64,000 nt of DNA from Actinoplanes nipponensis (GTDB lineage: Bacteria > Actinomycetota > Actinomycetes > Mycobacteriales > Micromonosporaceae): contig NZ_BOMQ01000051.1 in NCBI RefSeq assembly GCF_016862275.1, positions 62,001 through 126,000 on the forward strand. The letters run 5' to 3'. Positions within the stretch are counted from its first letter, which is position 1. The number at the start of each line of letters is the position of its first letter. The notes under the pieces are model-generated. The model made no database searches and had not been told where the DNA came from. It saw nothing but the letters and a program-made list of their open reading frames with translations. Made by a program: the position numbers and the translations under genes. Of this stretch, positions 43,384-51,695 are shown piece after piece.

Positions 43384-44174
43384 AATCCGTTCGACGGCTC
43401 CACCCGGCGGGCTCCGACCACGCGATCTACCGGCTGGGCACCACGTTGTCCGTCCGGCTGCCGCGCCACGGCGGCGCCGTCGGGCAGGCCGAGAAGAACC
43501 TGTTCTGGCTCCCCCGGCTGGCCCCGCAGCTGCCGCCCGCGGTCCCGTCCCCGGTCGCGGTCGGCCGCCCCGCCCTCGGCTACCCGTGGTCGTGGGGCGT
43601 CGCCCGCTGGCTGGACGGCGAGGTGGCCACCGTCGCCGGCCTCGGCGACTCCCGGGAGACGGCCCGCACCCTGGCGGCCTTCCTCCGGGCGCTCCAGGCG
43701 ATACCGACGGTCACCGGCGACCCCCGCCTGGCCGGCCGGCCGCTGGCCGGCCGCGACGCGGACACGCGGGCCGCCATCGCCGAGGTCGCCGGCGTGTTCG
43801 ACGCCCGCGCGATGACCGCGCTGTGGGAGGCCGCACTGCACGCACCCGCCTGGGACCGTCCCCCGGTCTGGTTCCACGGCGACTTCCACACCGGCAACCT
43901 GCTGACCCGCGGCGGGCGGCTGAGCGCGGTGATCGACTTCGGCGGCCTGGGCGCCGGGGACCCGGCCGGCGACCTCACCGTCGCCTTCACGCTGCTGTCG
44001 GCGGGCGCGCGGGCCGTGTTCCGCGACGCGCTGGGGGTGGACGACGCCACGTGGCTCCGGGGCCGCGGCCGGGCCCTGGCGGGCGGCCTGAACGCCTACG
44101 CCTCGTACGGGGCCGTCGATGCGAGGGTGGCCGCCCAGACCACCCGGCAGATCACCGCGGCGCTCGCGGGTTAG
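43380..44174 (+). CDS. Aminoglycoside phosphotransferase-family protein, N-terminally short
   Basis: About 264 residues of an APH-fold kinase. HGDFHTGNLL (catalytic Asp) and VIDFGGLGAGDPAGDL (metal Asp) are intact, as is LGVDDATWLRGRGRAL, shared with the paralogue at 45092. The frame has no ATG, GTG or TTG that would include the conserved PAGSDHAIYRLG region. CTG 43380, overlapping the previous stop, would provide it; TTG 43446 would delete it. Even from CTG, some 25-30 residues found in the paralogue are missing. Possibly a non-standard start coupled to the TetR gene, or a decaying gene. Substrate unknown. It ends overlapping the convergent methyltransferase gene by 3 nt. Confidence 0.65.
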   Translation: MKSVRRLHPAGSDHAIYRLGTTLSVRLPRHGGAVGQAEKNLFWLPRLAPQLPPAVPSPVAVGRPALGYPWSWGVARWLDGEVATVAGLGDSRETARTLAAFLRALQAIPTVTGDPRLAGRPLAGRDADTRAAIAEVAGVFDARAMTALWEAALHAPAWDRPPVWFHGDFHTGNLLTRGGRLSAVIDFGGLGAGDPAGDLTVAFTLLSAGARAVFRDALGVDDATWLRGRGRALAGGLNAYASYGAVDARVAAQTTRQITAALAG

Positions 44175-44983
44175 GGCTTGCGGCCGACGCCGCCGTAGTG
44201 CGACACCGGGACGGACGTGTCGCCCGGGGCGGGACGCCACTGCGAGCACGACACGATGCCCGGCTCCACCACGTCGAGCCCCGTGAAGAAGCTCGCCACC
44301 CCGGACCGGTCGCGCAGCCGCATCTCGGCGCCGCCGGTCGAGTTCCACAGCCGTACCGCCTCGGTCATCTCCCGGCCCTGGACCTCCGTGGTCGGGTGCG
44401 AGATCACCAGGTAGCTGCCCGACGGCACCGCGTCGAGCAGCCGCCGCACGACGGCCCGGGCCTCGCCGTCGTCGATCACGAAGTTGAGGATGCCGAGCAG
44501 GATGATCGCGACCGGCCGGGTGAAGTCCAGGGTGCCGGCCGCGACCTCCAGGATCTTCTCCGGCTCGCGCAGGTCGGCGTCGAGGTAGTCGGTCGCCCCC
44601 TCCGGCGCGCTGGTCAGCAGGGCGCGCGCGTGCGCGAGGACGAGGGGGTCGTTGTCCACGTAGACCACCCGCGACTGCGGGGCGGTCCGCTGCGCGACCT
44701 CGTGGGTGTTGTCCGCGGTGGGCAGGCCGGTGCCGATGTCGAGGAACTGGCGCACGCCCGCCTCGCCGGCCAGGTGCTCGACCGCGCGGCGCAGGAACGC
44801 CCGGTCCGCGCGGGCCGAGGTGACCAGGTCGGGCACCAGCGCGACGATCTGCTCGCCGGCCTCGCGGTCGACCGCGAAGTTGTCCTTGCCGCCGAGCCAG
44901 TAGTTCCAGATGCGGGCGCTGTGCGGCACCCCCGTGTCGACGACGCGGCTCGGTTCCTCGGCGGCGGACGGTTGCTCGGTCAC
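44171..44983 (-). CDS. SAM-dependent methyltransferase, Methyltransf_19 (DUF574) family
   Basis: A 270-residue protein of the actinomycete-specific S-adenosyl methyltransferase family. Characteristic parts: SARIWNYWLGGKDNFAVDRE at the start, RQFLDIGTGLPTADNTHEVA (SAM-binding), VVYVDNDPLVLAHARALL, and C-terminal HYGGVGRKP. Streptomycetes and relatives carry many copies; none has an established substrate I can name. GTG 44983 is preferred, as AAAGGTG lies at good distance; GTG 44992 adds three residues. The stop overlaps the facing phosphotransferase stop. Confidence 0.88.
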   Translation of the reverse strand: MTEQPSAAEEPSRVVDTGVPHSARIWNYWLGGKDNFAVDREAGEQIVALVPDLVTSARADRAFLRRAVEHLAGEAGVRQFLDIGTGLPTADNTHEVAQRTAPQSRVVYVDNDPLVLAHARALLTSAPEGATDYLDADLREPEKILEVAAGTLDFTRPVAIILLGILNFVIDDGEARAVVRRLLDAVPSGSYLVISHPTTEVQGREMTEAVRLWNSTGGAEMRLRDRSGVASFFTGLDVVEPGIVSCSQWRPAPGDTSVPVSHYGGVGRKP

Positions 44984-45091
44984 CGGCTTCACCTTTCACG
45001 GGGCTCCACGAACGGGCGGCACGCGCAGCCTAGTACGTCCACGATGGATATTGCAGTCGCCCCGGGCCCACGGGGATGCCAGCATGACCCG

Positions 45092-45994
45092 GTGAGAATG
45101 CACGCGGATCAGGTCGATGTCTCCGCCGCCGGGGTCGCGGCCCTGATCGCCGCGCAGTTCCCGCACTGGCGGGACCGGCCGGTGCGGCCGCTGGCCTCGG
45201 CCGGCACCGTCAACGCGCTGTTCCGCCTCGGCGACGACCTGGTCCTGCGGTTCCCGCTGCGCCCGAGCGCCGCGGCCGGCCGGCGGGACGAGCTGGCCGG
45301 CGTGCAGGAGCAGGCCCGCCGCCTCGCCGCGGAGCTGCCGTGCGCGATCCCGGAGCCGGTCGCGCTGGGCGCGCCGGGCCCGGACTACCCGGGCTGGTGG
45401 TCGGTGTACCGGTGGATCCCCGGCGAGACGGCGGGCGGGCCGGGCCTGGACGCCGTGCCGTTCGCCCGGGACCTGGCCGGTTTCGTCGCCGCGCTGCACG
45501 GCACGGACACCGGTGGCCGTCGCTGGGACGGCGTCTCGCGCGGGGGCCCGCTGGCCACCCGGGACGCCGACGTCCGCGGCGCCCTGGCCGCGAGCACGCA
45601 CCTGATCGACACCGCCGGGCTGGCGCGGATCTGGGCGCGGTGCCGGGACGCGGCGCCCGCGACCGCCGAGGTGCGCATCCACGCCGACCTCATGCCCGGC
45701 AACCTGCTCGTGCGCGACGGCCGGCTGGCCGCGGTGATCGACCTGGAGGCGCTGGCCGTCGGCGATCCGGCCGTGGACCTCATGCCGGCGTGGAACCTGT
45801 TGGGCGCCGCGGCCCGGGCCGCGTACCGGGAGGCGCTGGGCGTCGACGACGCGACCTGGCGGCGTGGGCAGGGCTGGGCGATCGTGCAGGCGATCGTCGC
45901 CCTGCCCTACTACGCCGGCACCAACCCGGTGATGGCGGCGACCGCCCGGGGGACGCTCGCCGCCATCCTCGACAGTCGCCCGCCGCGCGGCTGA
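45092..45994 (+). CDS. Aminoglycoside phosphotransferase-family protein
   Basis: A 300-residue APH-fold kinase, full length. The N-terminal lobe VRPLASAGTVNALFRLGDDL leads to HADLMPGNLL (catalytic loop) and VIDLEALAVGDPAVDL (metal-binding). Close paralogue of the gene at 43380: both share the phrase LGVDDATW with an aromatic helix after it. Members phosphorylate small hydroxyl compounds, including aminoglycosides and macrolides, but most actinomycete copies are uncharacterised. GTG 45092 lies six bases after CAGCAT, a weak leaderless arrangement; ATG 45098 is possible. Confidence 0.85.
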   Translation: MRMHADQVDVSAAGVAALIAAQFPHWRDRPVRPLASAGTVNALFRLGDDLVLRFPLRPSAAAGRRDELAGVQEQARRLAAELPCAIPEPVALGAPGPDYPGWWSVYRWIPGETAGGPGLDAVPFARDLAGFVAALHGTDTGGRRWDGVSRGGPLATRDADVRGALAASTHLIDTAGLARIWARCRDAAPATAEVRIHADLMPGNLLVRDGRLAAVIDLEALAVGDPAVDLMPAWNLLGAAARAAYREALGVDDATWRRGQGWAIVQAIVALPYYAGTNPVMAATARGTLAAILDSRPPRG

Positions 45995-46010
45995 GCCGGC
46001 GCGGCGGGCG
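45977..46010. terminator. 12-bp-arm hairpin at convergent gene ends
   Basis: CGCCCGCCGCGC (45977-45988) pairs perfectly with 45999-46010. The left arm codes for the last residues of the phosphotransferase; the right arm lies just before the end of htpG. It would work for both transcripts. Confidence 0.6.
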
Positions 46011-46021
46011 ACCCGCGGGGC

Positions 46022-47854
46022 TCAGACGGTACGGGCCAGGCGGTCGGCCAGCAGCTTGGCGAAGCGCGCCGGGTCGGCCAGGTCGCCGCCCTCGGCCAGC
46101 AGCGCGGTGCCGTAGAGCAGCTCCGCGGTCTCCGGCAGGTTGGGGTCGTCGGCGCGCTGCTCGTGCGCCGCCCGCAGGCCGGTCACCAGCGGGTGGTCCG
46201 GGTTCAGCTCGAGGATCCGCTTGACCGGCGGCACCTGCTGGCCCATCGCCCGGTACATCTTCTCCAGCGTCGGGGTGATGTCGTCGGCGTCGCTGACCAG
46301 GCAGGCCGGCGAGGTGGTCAGCCGGGTGGACAGGCGCACCTCCTTGACCTCGTCGTTCAGCGTCTCGCCGAGCCAGGTGAGCAGCGGGGCGAACTCGCCC
46401 GACTTCTCCTCCGAGGCCGGCTCGGCGGCCAGGTCCACCGAGCCGCGGGCGATGGACTGCAGCTTCTTGCCGTCGTACTCGGGCACGGCGTCGACCCAGA
46501 TCTCGTCCACCGGGTCGGTCAGCAGCAGGACCTCGTACCCCTTGGCCGTGAACGCCTCCATGTGCGGCGAGTTCTCCACCTGCGCGCGGGTTTCGCCGGT
46601 CATGTAGTAGATCTCGTCCTGGCCCTCCGGCATCCGCTCGACGTACGCGGCCAGCGTGGTGGGCTCGGGGCCGGCGGTGGAGGCGAACGACGCCACGTCG
46701 AGGATGGCCTTCTGGTCGTCGGCCTCGCCGAGCAGGCCCTCCTTGATCGCGCGGCCGAACTCGCGCCACAGCGTCGCGTACTTCTCCGGCTGCTGGGCCT
46801 GCAGGTCCTTGATCGTGCTGAGCACCTTCTTGGCCAGCCGGCGGCGGATCAGCTGGATGTGCCGGTCCTGCTGCAGGATCTCCCGGGAGATGTTCAGCGA
46901 CAGGTCGGCCGCGTCCACCACGCCCTTGACGAAGCGCAGGTAGTCGGGCATCAGCTCGCGGCTGTCGTCCATGATGAACACGCGCTTGACGTAGAGCTGG
47001 ATGCCGCGGCGCCCGTCGCGCTGGAACAGGTCGTGCGGGGCGCGCGACGGGATGAACAGCAGGGCCTCGTACTCGAAGGTGCCCTCGGCCCGCATCTGGA
47101 TGGTCTCCAGCGGGTCGGTCCAGTCGTGGCTGATGTGCCGGTAGAACTCCGTGTACTCCTCGTCCTTGACCTCGGAGCGCGGCCGCGCCCACAGGGCCTT
47201 CATCGAGTTGAGGGTCTGCTCCCCCAGCCGGATCGGGAAGGCGATGAAGTCGGAGTACTTCTTGACGATCTCCTTGATCTTCCATTCGTCGGCGTAGTCG
47301 AAGAGCGCGTCCTCCTCGTCCTTGGGGCGCAGGTGCACGGTGACCGCGGTGCCCTGCGGCGCGTCGGCCACGGGCTCGATCGTGTACGTGCCCTCGCCGG
47401 CCGACTCCCAGCGCGTGCCCTCGCTCTCGCCCGCCCGGCGGGTCACCAGGGTGACCCGGTCGGCGACCATGAACGTCGAGTAGAAGCCGACGCCGAACTG
47501 GCCGATCAGCTCGGCCGACTCCTTGCTCTCCTTGAGCCGGCTGAGCAGCTCGGCCGTGCCGGACTTGGCGATGGTGCCGATCAGCGCGACCACCTCGTCG
47601 CGGGACATGCCGATGCCGTTGTCGCGCACGGTCAGCGTGCGGGCCTCGGCGTCCACCTCCAGCACGATGTGCAGGTCGGCGGTGTCGGCCTCGAGCTCGC
47701 CGGTCAGCACGGCGAGGCGCAGCTTGTCCAGGGCGTCGGAGGAGTTGGAGATCAGCTCCCGCAGGAAGATGTCCTTGTTCGAGTAGATCGAATGGACCAT
47801 GAGCTGCAGCAGCTGCCGCGCCTCGGCCTGGAACTCCAGCGTCTCCGTGGTCAT
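46022..47854 (-). CDS. htpG: Hsp90-family chaperone HtpG
   Basis: A 610-residue ATP-dependent chaperone of normal family length. The N-terminal GHKL ATPase has FLRELISNSSDALDKLRL (Glu and Asn of the ATP site), DNGIGMSRDEV, GTIAKSGTAEL and GQFGVGFYSTFMVAD. The middle domain includes LFIPSRAPHDLF and the catalytic-loop Arg (SREILQQDRHIQ). The C-terminal dimerisation domain ends in PARFAKLLADRLARTV without the eukaryotic MEEVD. GGAGGGAT precedes ATG 47854. Stand-alone gene; no HrcA or HspR site was noticed upstream. Confidence 0.97.
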   Translation of the reverse strand: MTTETLEFQAEARQLLQLMVHSIYSNKDIFLRELISNSSDALDKLRLAVLTGELEADTADLHIVLEVDAEARTLTVRDNGIGMSRDEVVALIGTIAKSGTAELLSRLKESKESAELIGQFGVGFYSTFMVADRVTLVTRRAGESEGTRWESAGEGTYTIEPVADAPQGTAVTVHLRPKDEEDALFDYADEWKIKEIVKKYSDFIAFPIRLGEQTLNSMKALWARPRSEVKDEEYTEFYRHISHDWTDPLETIQMRAEGTFEYEALLFIPSRAPHDLFQRDGRRGIQLYVKRVFIMDDSRELMPDYLRFVKGVVDAADLSLNISREILQQDRHIQLIRRRLAKKVLSTIKDLQAQQPEKYATLWREFGRAIKEGLLGEADDQKAILDVASFASTAGPEPTTLAAYVERMPEGQDEIYYMTGETRAQVENSPHMEAFTAKGYEVLLLTDPVDEIWVDAVPEYDGKKLQSIARGSVDLAAEPASEEKSGEFAPLLTWLGETLNDEVKEVRLSTRLTTSPACLVSDADDITPTLEKMYRAMGQQVPPVKRILELNPDHPLVTGLRAAHEQRADDPNLPETAELLYGTALLAEGGDLADPARFAKLLADRLARTV

Positions 47855-48069
47855 GACATCCCTCCGTGCTGTTTGCGGCGTTTCCGCAGCGATCGTATGA
47901 CCTCACCGTGACCGGCCCGCCACCCGTCCCCCGCCCGCCGCGCGGCCGTGGTGGAGTCTGCGGTCCGGCTGTGCTGAACTGTCGTCGTCAGCAGGCGGTA
48001 CACCCTCACAGTGAACCGGATCGCCGACCGGCACGTGTGGGACACAGGGTCTGCGGACAGGAGAGAACG

Positions 48070-49428
48070 ATGACGGCTGCCAATGAACGGCTGCACCGGG
48101 CGCCCGCGCGCGTGAGCATCCCGCCGGCCCGGCTGGCCCGGCTCACGCTGGGGGCCGTCGTGGCGGTCAACGTGCTGATCGTCGAGGTGGTCTTCCTGAC
48201 CGCCGAGCCGGCCAAGAACCCGATCCTGGGCTTCGGCAAGTGGCTGGGGCTGCACCTGGCCCTGGTGATGGTCCTCCAGCTCGTGCTGGTGGCCCGGCTG
48301 CCCTGGCTGGACCGGCGGATCGGGATGGACCGGCTCACCTCCTGGCACCGCTGGACCGGCTTCACCCTGTTCTGGCTGGTCCTGCTGCACCCGAGCTTCA
48401 TCCTGCTCGGCTACGCCAGCGAGTACAGCAGCACCCCGCTGACCGAGTTCAACAACCTCCGGGGTCAGCTGCCGGTCCTGCTGGGCATGCTGGCCGCCGG
48501 CATCGTGCTGATCGCGGCGGGCCTGTCGGTCCGCGCGGCCCGGCGCCGCCTGTCGTACGAGGCCTGGCACGCGGTGCACCTGCTGCTGTACGTGGCCGTC
48601 GTCTTCGCCCTGGTCCACCAGCTGTTCGAGGTGTCGACGTTCACCTCCTCGCCGCTCGCCGCGGCGTACTGGTGGGCGCTGTGGGTGTTCGCGCTCGGCT
48701 CCCTGCTGGCCGGCCGCGTCGTGCTGCCGCTGGTGCGCAACGCCCGCCACCGGTTCCGGGTCGCGGCGGTGGTGCCCGAGTCCGACGACGTCGTGTCCGT
48801 CTACGTGACCGGCCGGCACCTGGAGAAGCTGCCGGCCCGCGCGGGCCAGTTCATGATCTGGCGGTTCCCGGGCCACGGCCGCTGGTGGGAGGCCAACCCG
48901 TTCTCCCTGTCGGCCGCCCCGGACGGCCGCAGCCTGCGCCTGACGGCCAAGGCGGTGGGCGCGACGAGCGCCCGGCTGCGCACGATCCCGGTCGGCGCCC
49001 GGGTCTTCGCCGAGGGCCCGTACGGCTCGTTCACCGCGCTGAGCCGCACCCGCGAGTCCACTCTGCTGATCGCCGGCGGCGTCGGCATCACCCCGATCCG
49101 CGCCCTGCTGGAGGAGGCCACCGGACCCACCACGGTGCTGTACCGGGCGCACACCCCGGCCGACGCCGTCCTGCTGGCCGAGCTGCAGGACCTGGCCCGC
49201 TCCCGGGGCGCGCAGCTGCACCTGCTGACCGGCCGCACCGGCGCGGGCGACCCGCCGAACACGCCGTTCGCCCCGGAGAGCCTGGCGGCGCTGGTGCCGG
49301 ACATCCGCGAGCGCGACGTCTACGTGTGCGGGCCGGCGGCGATGACCGACGCGGTGCTGCGCAGCCTGCGCGCGCTGAAGGTGCCGGCCGTGCAGGTGCA
49401 CTCGGAACGCTTCGCCCTGGCGAGCTGA
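48070..49428 (+). CDS. Ferric-reductase-like membrane flavoprotein
   Basis: A 452-residue protein. The N-terminal half is a ferric-reductase transmembrane domain of about six helices with His pairs for haem: WHRWTGFTLFWLVLLHPSF and WHAVHLLLYVAVVFALVHQ. The C-terminal half is an FNR-type flavin reductase: ANPFSLSAAP (flavin), AGGVGITPIRALLEE (NAD(P)H) and VYVCGPAAMTDAV. It should carry electrons from cytoplasmic NAD(P)H across the membrane. Homologues often neighbour an FMN-binding protein; none is here. ATG 48070 follows GGAGAG. The substrate may be iron chelates or an unknown acceptor. Confidence 0.9.
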   Translation: MTAANERLHRAPARVSIPPARLARLTLGAVVAVNVLIVEVVFLTAEPAKNPILGFGKWLGLHLALVMVLQLVLVARLPWLDRRIGMDRLTSWHRWTGFTLFWLVLLHPSFILLGYASEYSSTPLTEFNNLRGQLPVLLGMLAAGIVLIAAGLSVRAARRRLSYEAWHAVHLLLYVAVVFALVHQLFEVSTFTSSPLAAAYWWALWVFALGSLLAGRVVLPLVRNARHRFRVAAVVPESDDVVSVYVTGRHLEKLPARAGQFMIWRFPGHGRWWEANPFSLSAAPDGRSLRLTAKAVGATSARLRTIPVGARVFAEGPYGSFTALSRTRESTLLIAGGVGITPIRALLEEATGPTTVLYRAHTPADAVLLAELQDLARSRGAQLHLLTGRTGAGDPPNTPFAPESLAALVPDIRERDVYVCGPAAMTDAVLRSLRALKVPAVQVHSERFALAS

Positions 49429-49477
49429 CCCGGACGGCCGGGCGGGCCGCTCAGCCCCCGGGCCGAGGGCCGCGTCC

Positions 49478-49747
49478 TCAGCAGCCCGGGCCCGCGGCCC
49501 GGCCGTCGACGATCCGGTACGCCGAGATGTCGCCCCGCACCCAGGGCCGCAGCTGGGTGACCGCCGTGGGCGCGGTGCCGTGCTGGGCCACGTAACCCAC
49601 GATGGCCTGGTCGACCGTGCGGCACGACACCTGGCTAGCGACCGTCTCGGCGGAGCCCCGGGCGCCGTCCGTGTTCAACGTTGCGTAAGAAACGCCGGCA
49701 ATACTCACTGTGACGGCCGCGGCCATGGCGACCTCGCTCAGATGCAC
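49478..49747 (-). CDS. Small pilin-like protein
   Basis: An 89-residue protein. The N-terminus HLSEVAMAAAVTVSIAGVSY is short polar, Glu at position 5 and then a hydrophobic helix, as in type IV pilins, although the usual Gly before the cleavage site is missing. The rest (TVDQAIVGYVAQHGTAPTAV, then RGDISAYRIVDGRAAGPGC) contains two Cys that could form a disulfide, also pilin-like. GTG 49747 has AGGAG seven bases upstream. No pilus assembly gene is nearby. Similar short proteins occur in Actinoplanes relatives, from memory. Confidence 0.6.
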   Translation of the reverse strand: MHLSEVAMAAAVTVSIAGVSYATLNTDGARGSAETVASQVSCRTVDQAIVGYVAQHGTAPTAVTQLRPWVRGDISAYRIVDGRAAGPGC

Positions 49748-49868
49748 GATCTTCTCCTGCTCAGTACGCCGACCGATGCCGACCGAGCCACTCTAGGCGA
49801 GATCACGCCAAGTAGCCACCGAGCCATCCGGACACGATCAACGCCCGGATGGACAGCGGAGCGTGATC

Positions 49869-50477
49869 TCAGCTCAGCGCGGCATGCAGCAGCGCGCGGA
49901 CGGCCGCCGTCAGGTCCGCCCGGCTCTCCGGCGTGCCGGGCGGCGGCGCGGCCAGCGAACCGGCCCCGGCCAGGCGGTCGAAGAGCAGCCCGTCCACGGC
50001 GGCGACGAGGTGGCTGCCGCGCCGGTCCGGCTCGGACGCGCCGGCGGCGGCCAGCAGCGCGGCGGCCCGGCTGCGCATGGCCACCCCGTACGCCAGGATC
50101 GGCCGCAGCTCGCGGTGGTGGGTGGCCTCCAGCAGGCACGCGTACCGGGCCAGGGTGCGGGCGCGCCCGGTGGTCAGCCAGTCGTCCAGCAGCGCCGCCA
50201 CCCGCGCGGCCAGGACGTCCGGGTCCGGCGCCGTGCCGGCCTCGCCGGCGGCCACGTCCCGGGCGGCCAGGTCGCGCGTGTCCAGGTCGGCGATCCGCTG
50301 GACCACGGCCTCGACCAGCGCCTTGCGGGTGCGCAGGTAGGCCGACGCCGTGCCGGCCGGCAGCCCGGCGCGGGCGTCGACGGCCCGGTGGGTGAGCCCG
50401 CGCATGCCCAGCTCGGCGATCAGCGCGATCGCCGCGTCGGTGAGAGCGGCGAAGCGCTCGGGTGAGGTGGTGGCCAC
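49869..50477 (-). CDS. TetR-family regulator of the FAD monooxygenase
   Basis: A 202-residue repressor with HTH segments ALTDAAIALIAELGMRGLTH and LPAGTASAYLRTRKALVEAV. A C-terminal ligand domain follows (LDDWLTTGRARTLARYACLL, a TetR_C_17-like helix). GTG 50477 is chosen because the HTH begins shortly after; a much longer open frame upstream is antisense to the monooxygenase. The 16-bp dyad TTCTAC-N4-GTAGAA lies 18 bases upstream, between the two divergent genes, and most likely serves as its operator. Confidence 0.9.
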   Translation of the reverse strand: MATTSPERFAALTDAAIALIAELGMRGLTHRAVDARAGLPAGTASAYLRTRKALVEAVVQRIADLDTRDLAARDVAAGEAGTAPDPDVLAARVAALLDDWLTTGRARTLARYACLLEATHHRELRPILAYGVAMRSRAAALLAAAGASEPDRRGSHLVAAVDGLLFDRLAGAGSLAAPPPGTPESRADLTAAVRALLHAALS

Positions 50478-50494
50478 GACTGCGTAGTATGGCT

Positions 50495-50510
50495 TTCTAC
50501 AGATGTAGAA
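50495..50510. promoter_or_regulatory. Inverted repeat TTCTAC-AGAT-GTAGAA, TetR operator
   Basis: Perfect 6-bp arms, AT-rich, in the 45-bp gap between the TetR gene and the monooxygenase gene. A single site could control both genes because their promoters must overlap here. Confidence 0.6.
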
Positions 50511-50522
50511 GGGTGGCGACAC

Positions 50523-51641
50523 ATGAGGGCTGTCATCGTCGGCGGCGGCATCGGCGGGCTGTGCGCGGCCCTGGCGCTGCGCCGGTCCGGCTGGGAGGTG
50601 ACCGTGCTGGAACGCGCGCCGCGCCTGGAGCCGGCCGGCGCGGGGCTCACCCTGATGGCGAACGCGCTGGCCGGCCTCGACGCGCTCGGCGTCGGCGCCG
50701 AGGTGCGCGCGCAGGGCCGGATCGACGCGCCCGGCGGCACCCGGACGCCGGACGGCCGCTGGCTGTCCCGCATCGACGGCCCCGACCTGGAGGCCGTGCT
50801 CGGCACCGCCGCGGTCGGCATCCACCGCGCCACCCTGCACCGCGTCCTGGCCGCCGCCCTGCCCGCGTCGGTGCTGGTCACCGGGGCCACGGTCGACGCC
50901 GTCGAGCCGGGCGCGGTGCTGTCCACCGCCGGCCGCCTCCCGGCCGACCTCGTCGTCGGCGCGGACGGCATCGACAGCGTCGTCCGCCGGCGGCTCTGGC
51001 CCGAGGCCGCGCCGCCCCGGTACGTCGGGACGACGGCCTGGCGGGGAGTCACCGACGAGCCCTGGCGCGGCGAGCTGACGGTGGCGATCACGTGGGGCGA
51101 CGGCACGGAGTTCGGGATCGTCCCGCTCGGCGACGGCCGGGTCTACTGGTTCGCCGCCGCCAACGCGCCGGAGGGCATCCGGGCCGACGACGAGCGGGCG
51201 GCGGTGCGGGCCGTGGTCGGCGACTGGCACGACCCCGTGCCGGCGCTGCTCGACGCCACCACCACCGTGCTGCACCACGACCTGCGCCACCTCCCCCGGC
51301 CGCTGCCGACGTACGTCCGCGGCGCCGTGGCCCTGCTCGGCGACGCCGCCCACGCCATGACGCCGAACCTGGGCCAGGGCGCCGCCCAGGCCATCGAGGA
51401 CGCGGTCGTGCTCGGCGCCGCCTGCCCGCCCGGACGGCCGCTGGCCGAGGGGCTGGCCGACTACGACGCGCGGCGCCGGCCCCGGTCGCAGGCGGTCGCG
51501 CGGGCCTCGTACCGGATCGGCCGGTTCGGCCAGCAGCTCACCCAGCCGCTGCTGGTGGCGGCCCGCAACGCCGCCATCCGGCACACCCCGCCGCGGCTGG
51601 CGCTGCGCTCGATGGCCCGGTACGCCGACTGGCGCCCCTGA
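50523..51641 (+). CDS. FAD-dependent aromatic-hydroxylase-type monooxygenase
   Basis: A 372-residue group A flavoprotein monooxygenase. Motifs in order: GGGIGGLCAALALRRSG (FAD loop, 7-23), VVGADGIDSVVRR (DG motif) and VALLGDAAHAMTPNLGQG (GD motif). It binds FAD and NAD(P)H and inserts one O atom into an aromatic or similar substrate. Related enzymes also inactivate antibiotics such as tetracycline and rifampicin, but nothing here identifies the substrate. ATG 50523 follows GAAGGG. It is controlled, by inference, by the divergent TetR protein. Confidence 0.9.
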   Translation: MRAVIVGGGIGGLCAALALRRSGWEVTVLERAPRLEPAGAGLTLMANALAGLDALGVGAEVRAQGRIDAPGGTRTPDGRWLSRIDGPDLEAVLGTAAVGIHRATLHRVLAAALPASVLVTGATVDAVEPGAVLSTAGRLPADLVVGADGIDSVVRRRLWPEAAPPRYVGTTAWRGVTDEPWRGELTVAITWGDGTEFGIVPLGDGRVYWFAAANAPEGIRADDERAAVRAVVGDWHDPVPALLDATTTVLHHDLRHLPRPLPTYVRGAVALLGDAAHAMTPNLGQGAAQAIEDAVVLGAACPPGRPLAEGLADYDARRRPRSQAVARASYRIGRFGQQLTQPLLVAARNAAIRHTPPRLALRSMARYADWRP

Positions 51642-51695
51642 CCACCACCGTCACGCGCGGGCTCCGACGCCGTTGAACCAGGCGATGGAGAGCGC

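Noticed and set aside
46163..47911. 582-codon forward open frame across htpG
   Set aside because: htpG on the reverse strand is complete and unmistakable; the forward frame shows only low-complexity residues.
49429..49477. Terminator hairpin between the ferric-reductase-like gene and the pilin-like gene
   Set aside because: GC-rich partial complementarities exist, but no clean stem as at the other convergent ends could be drawn.
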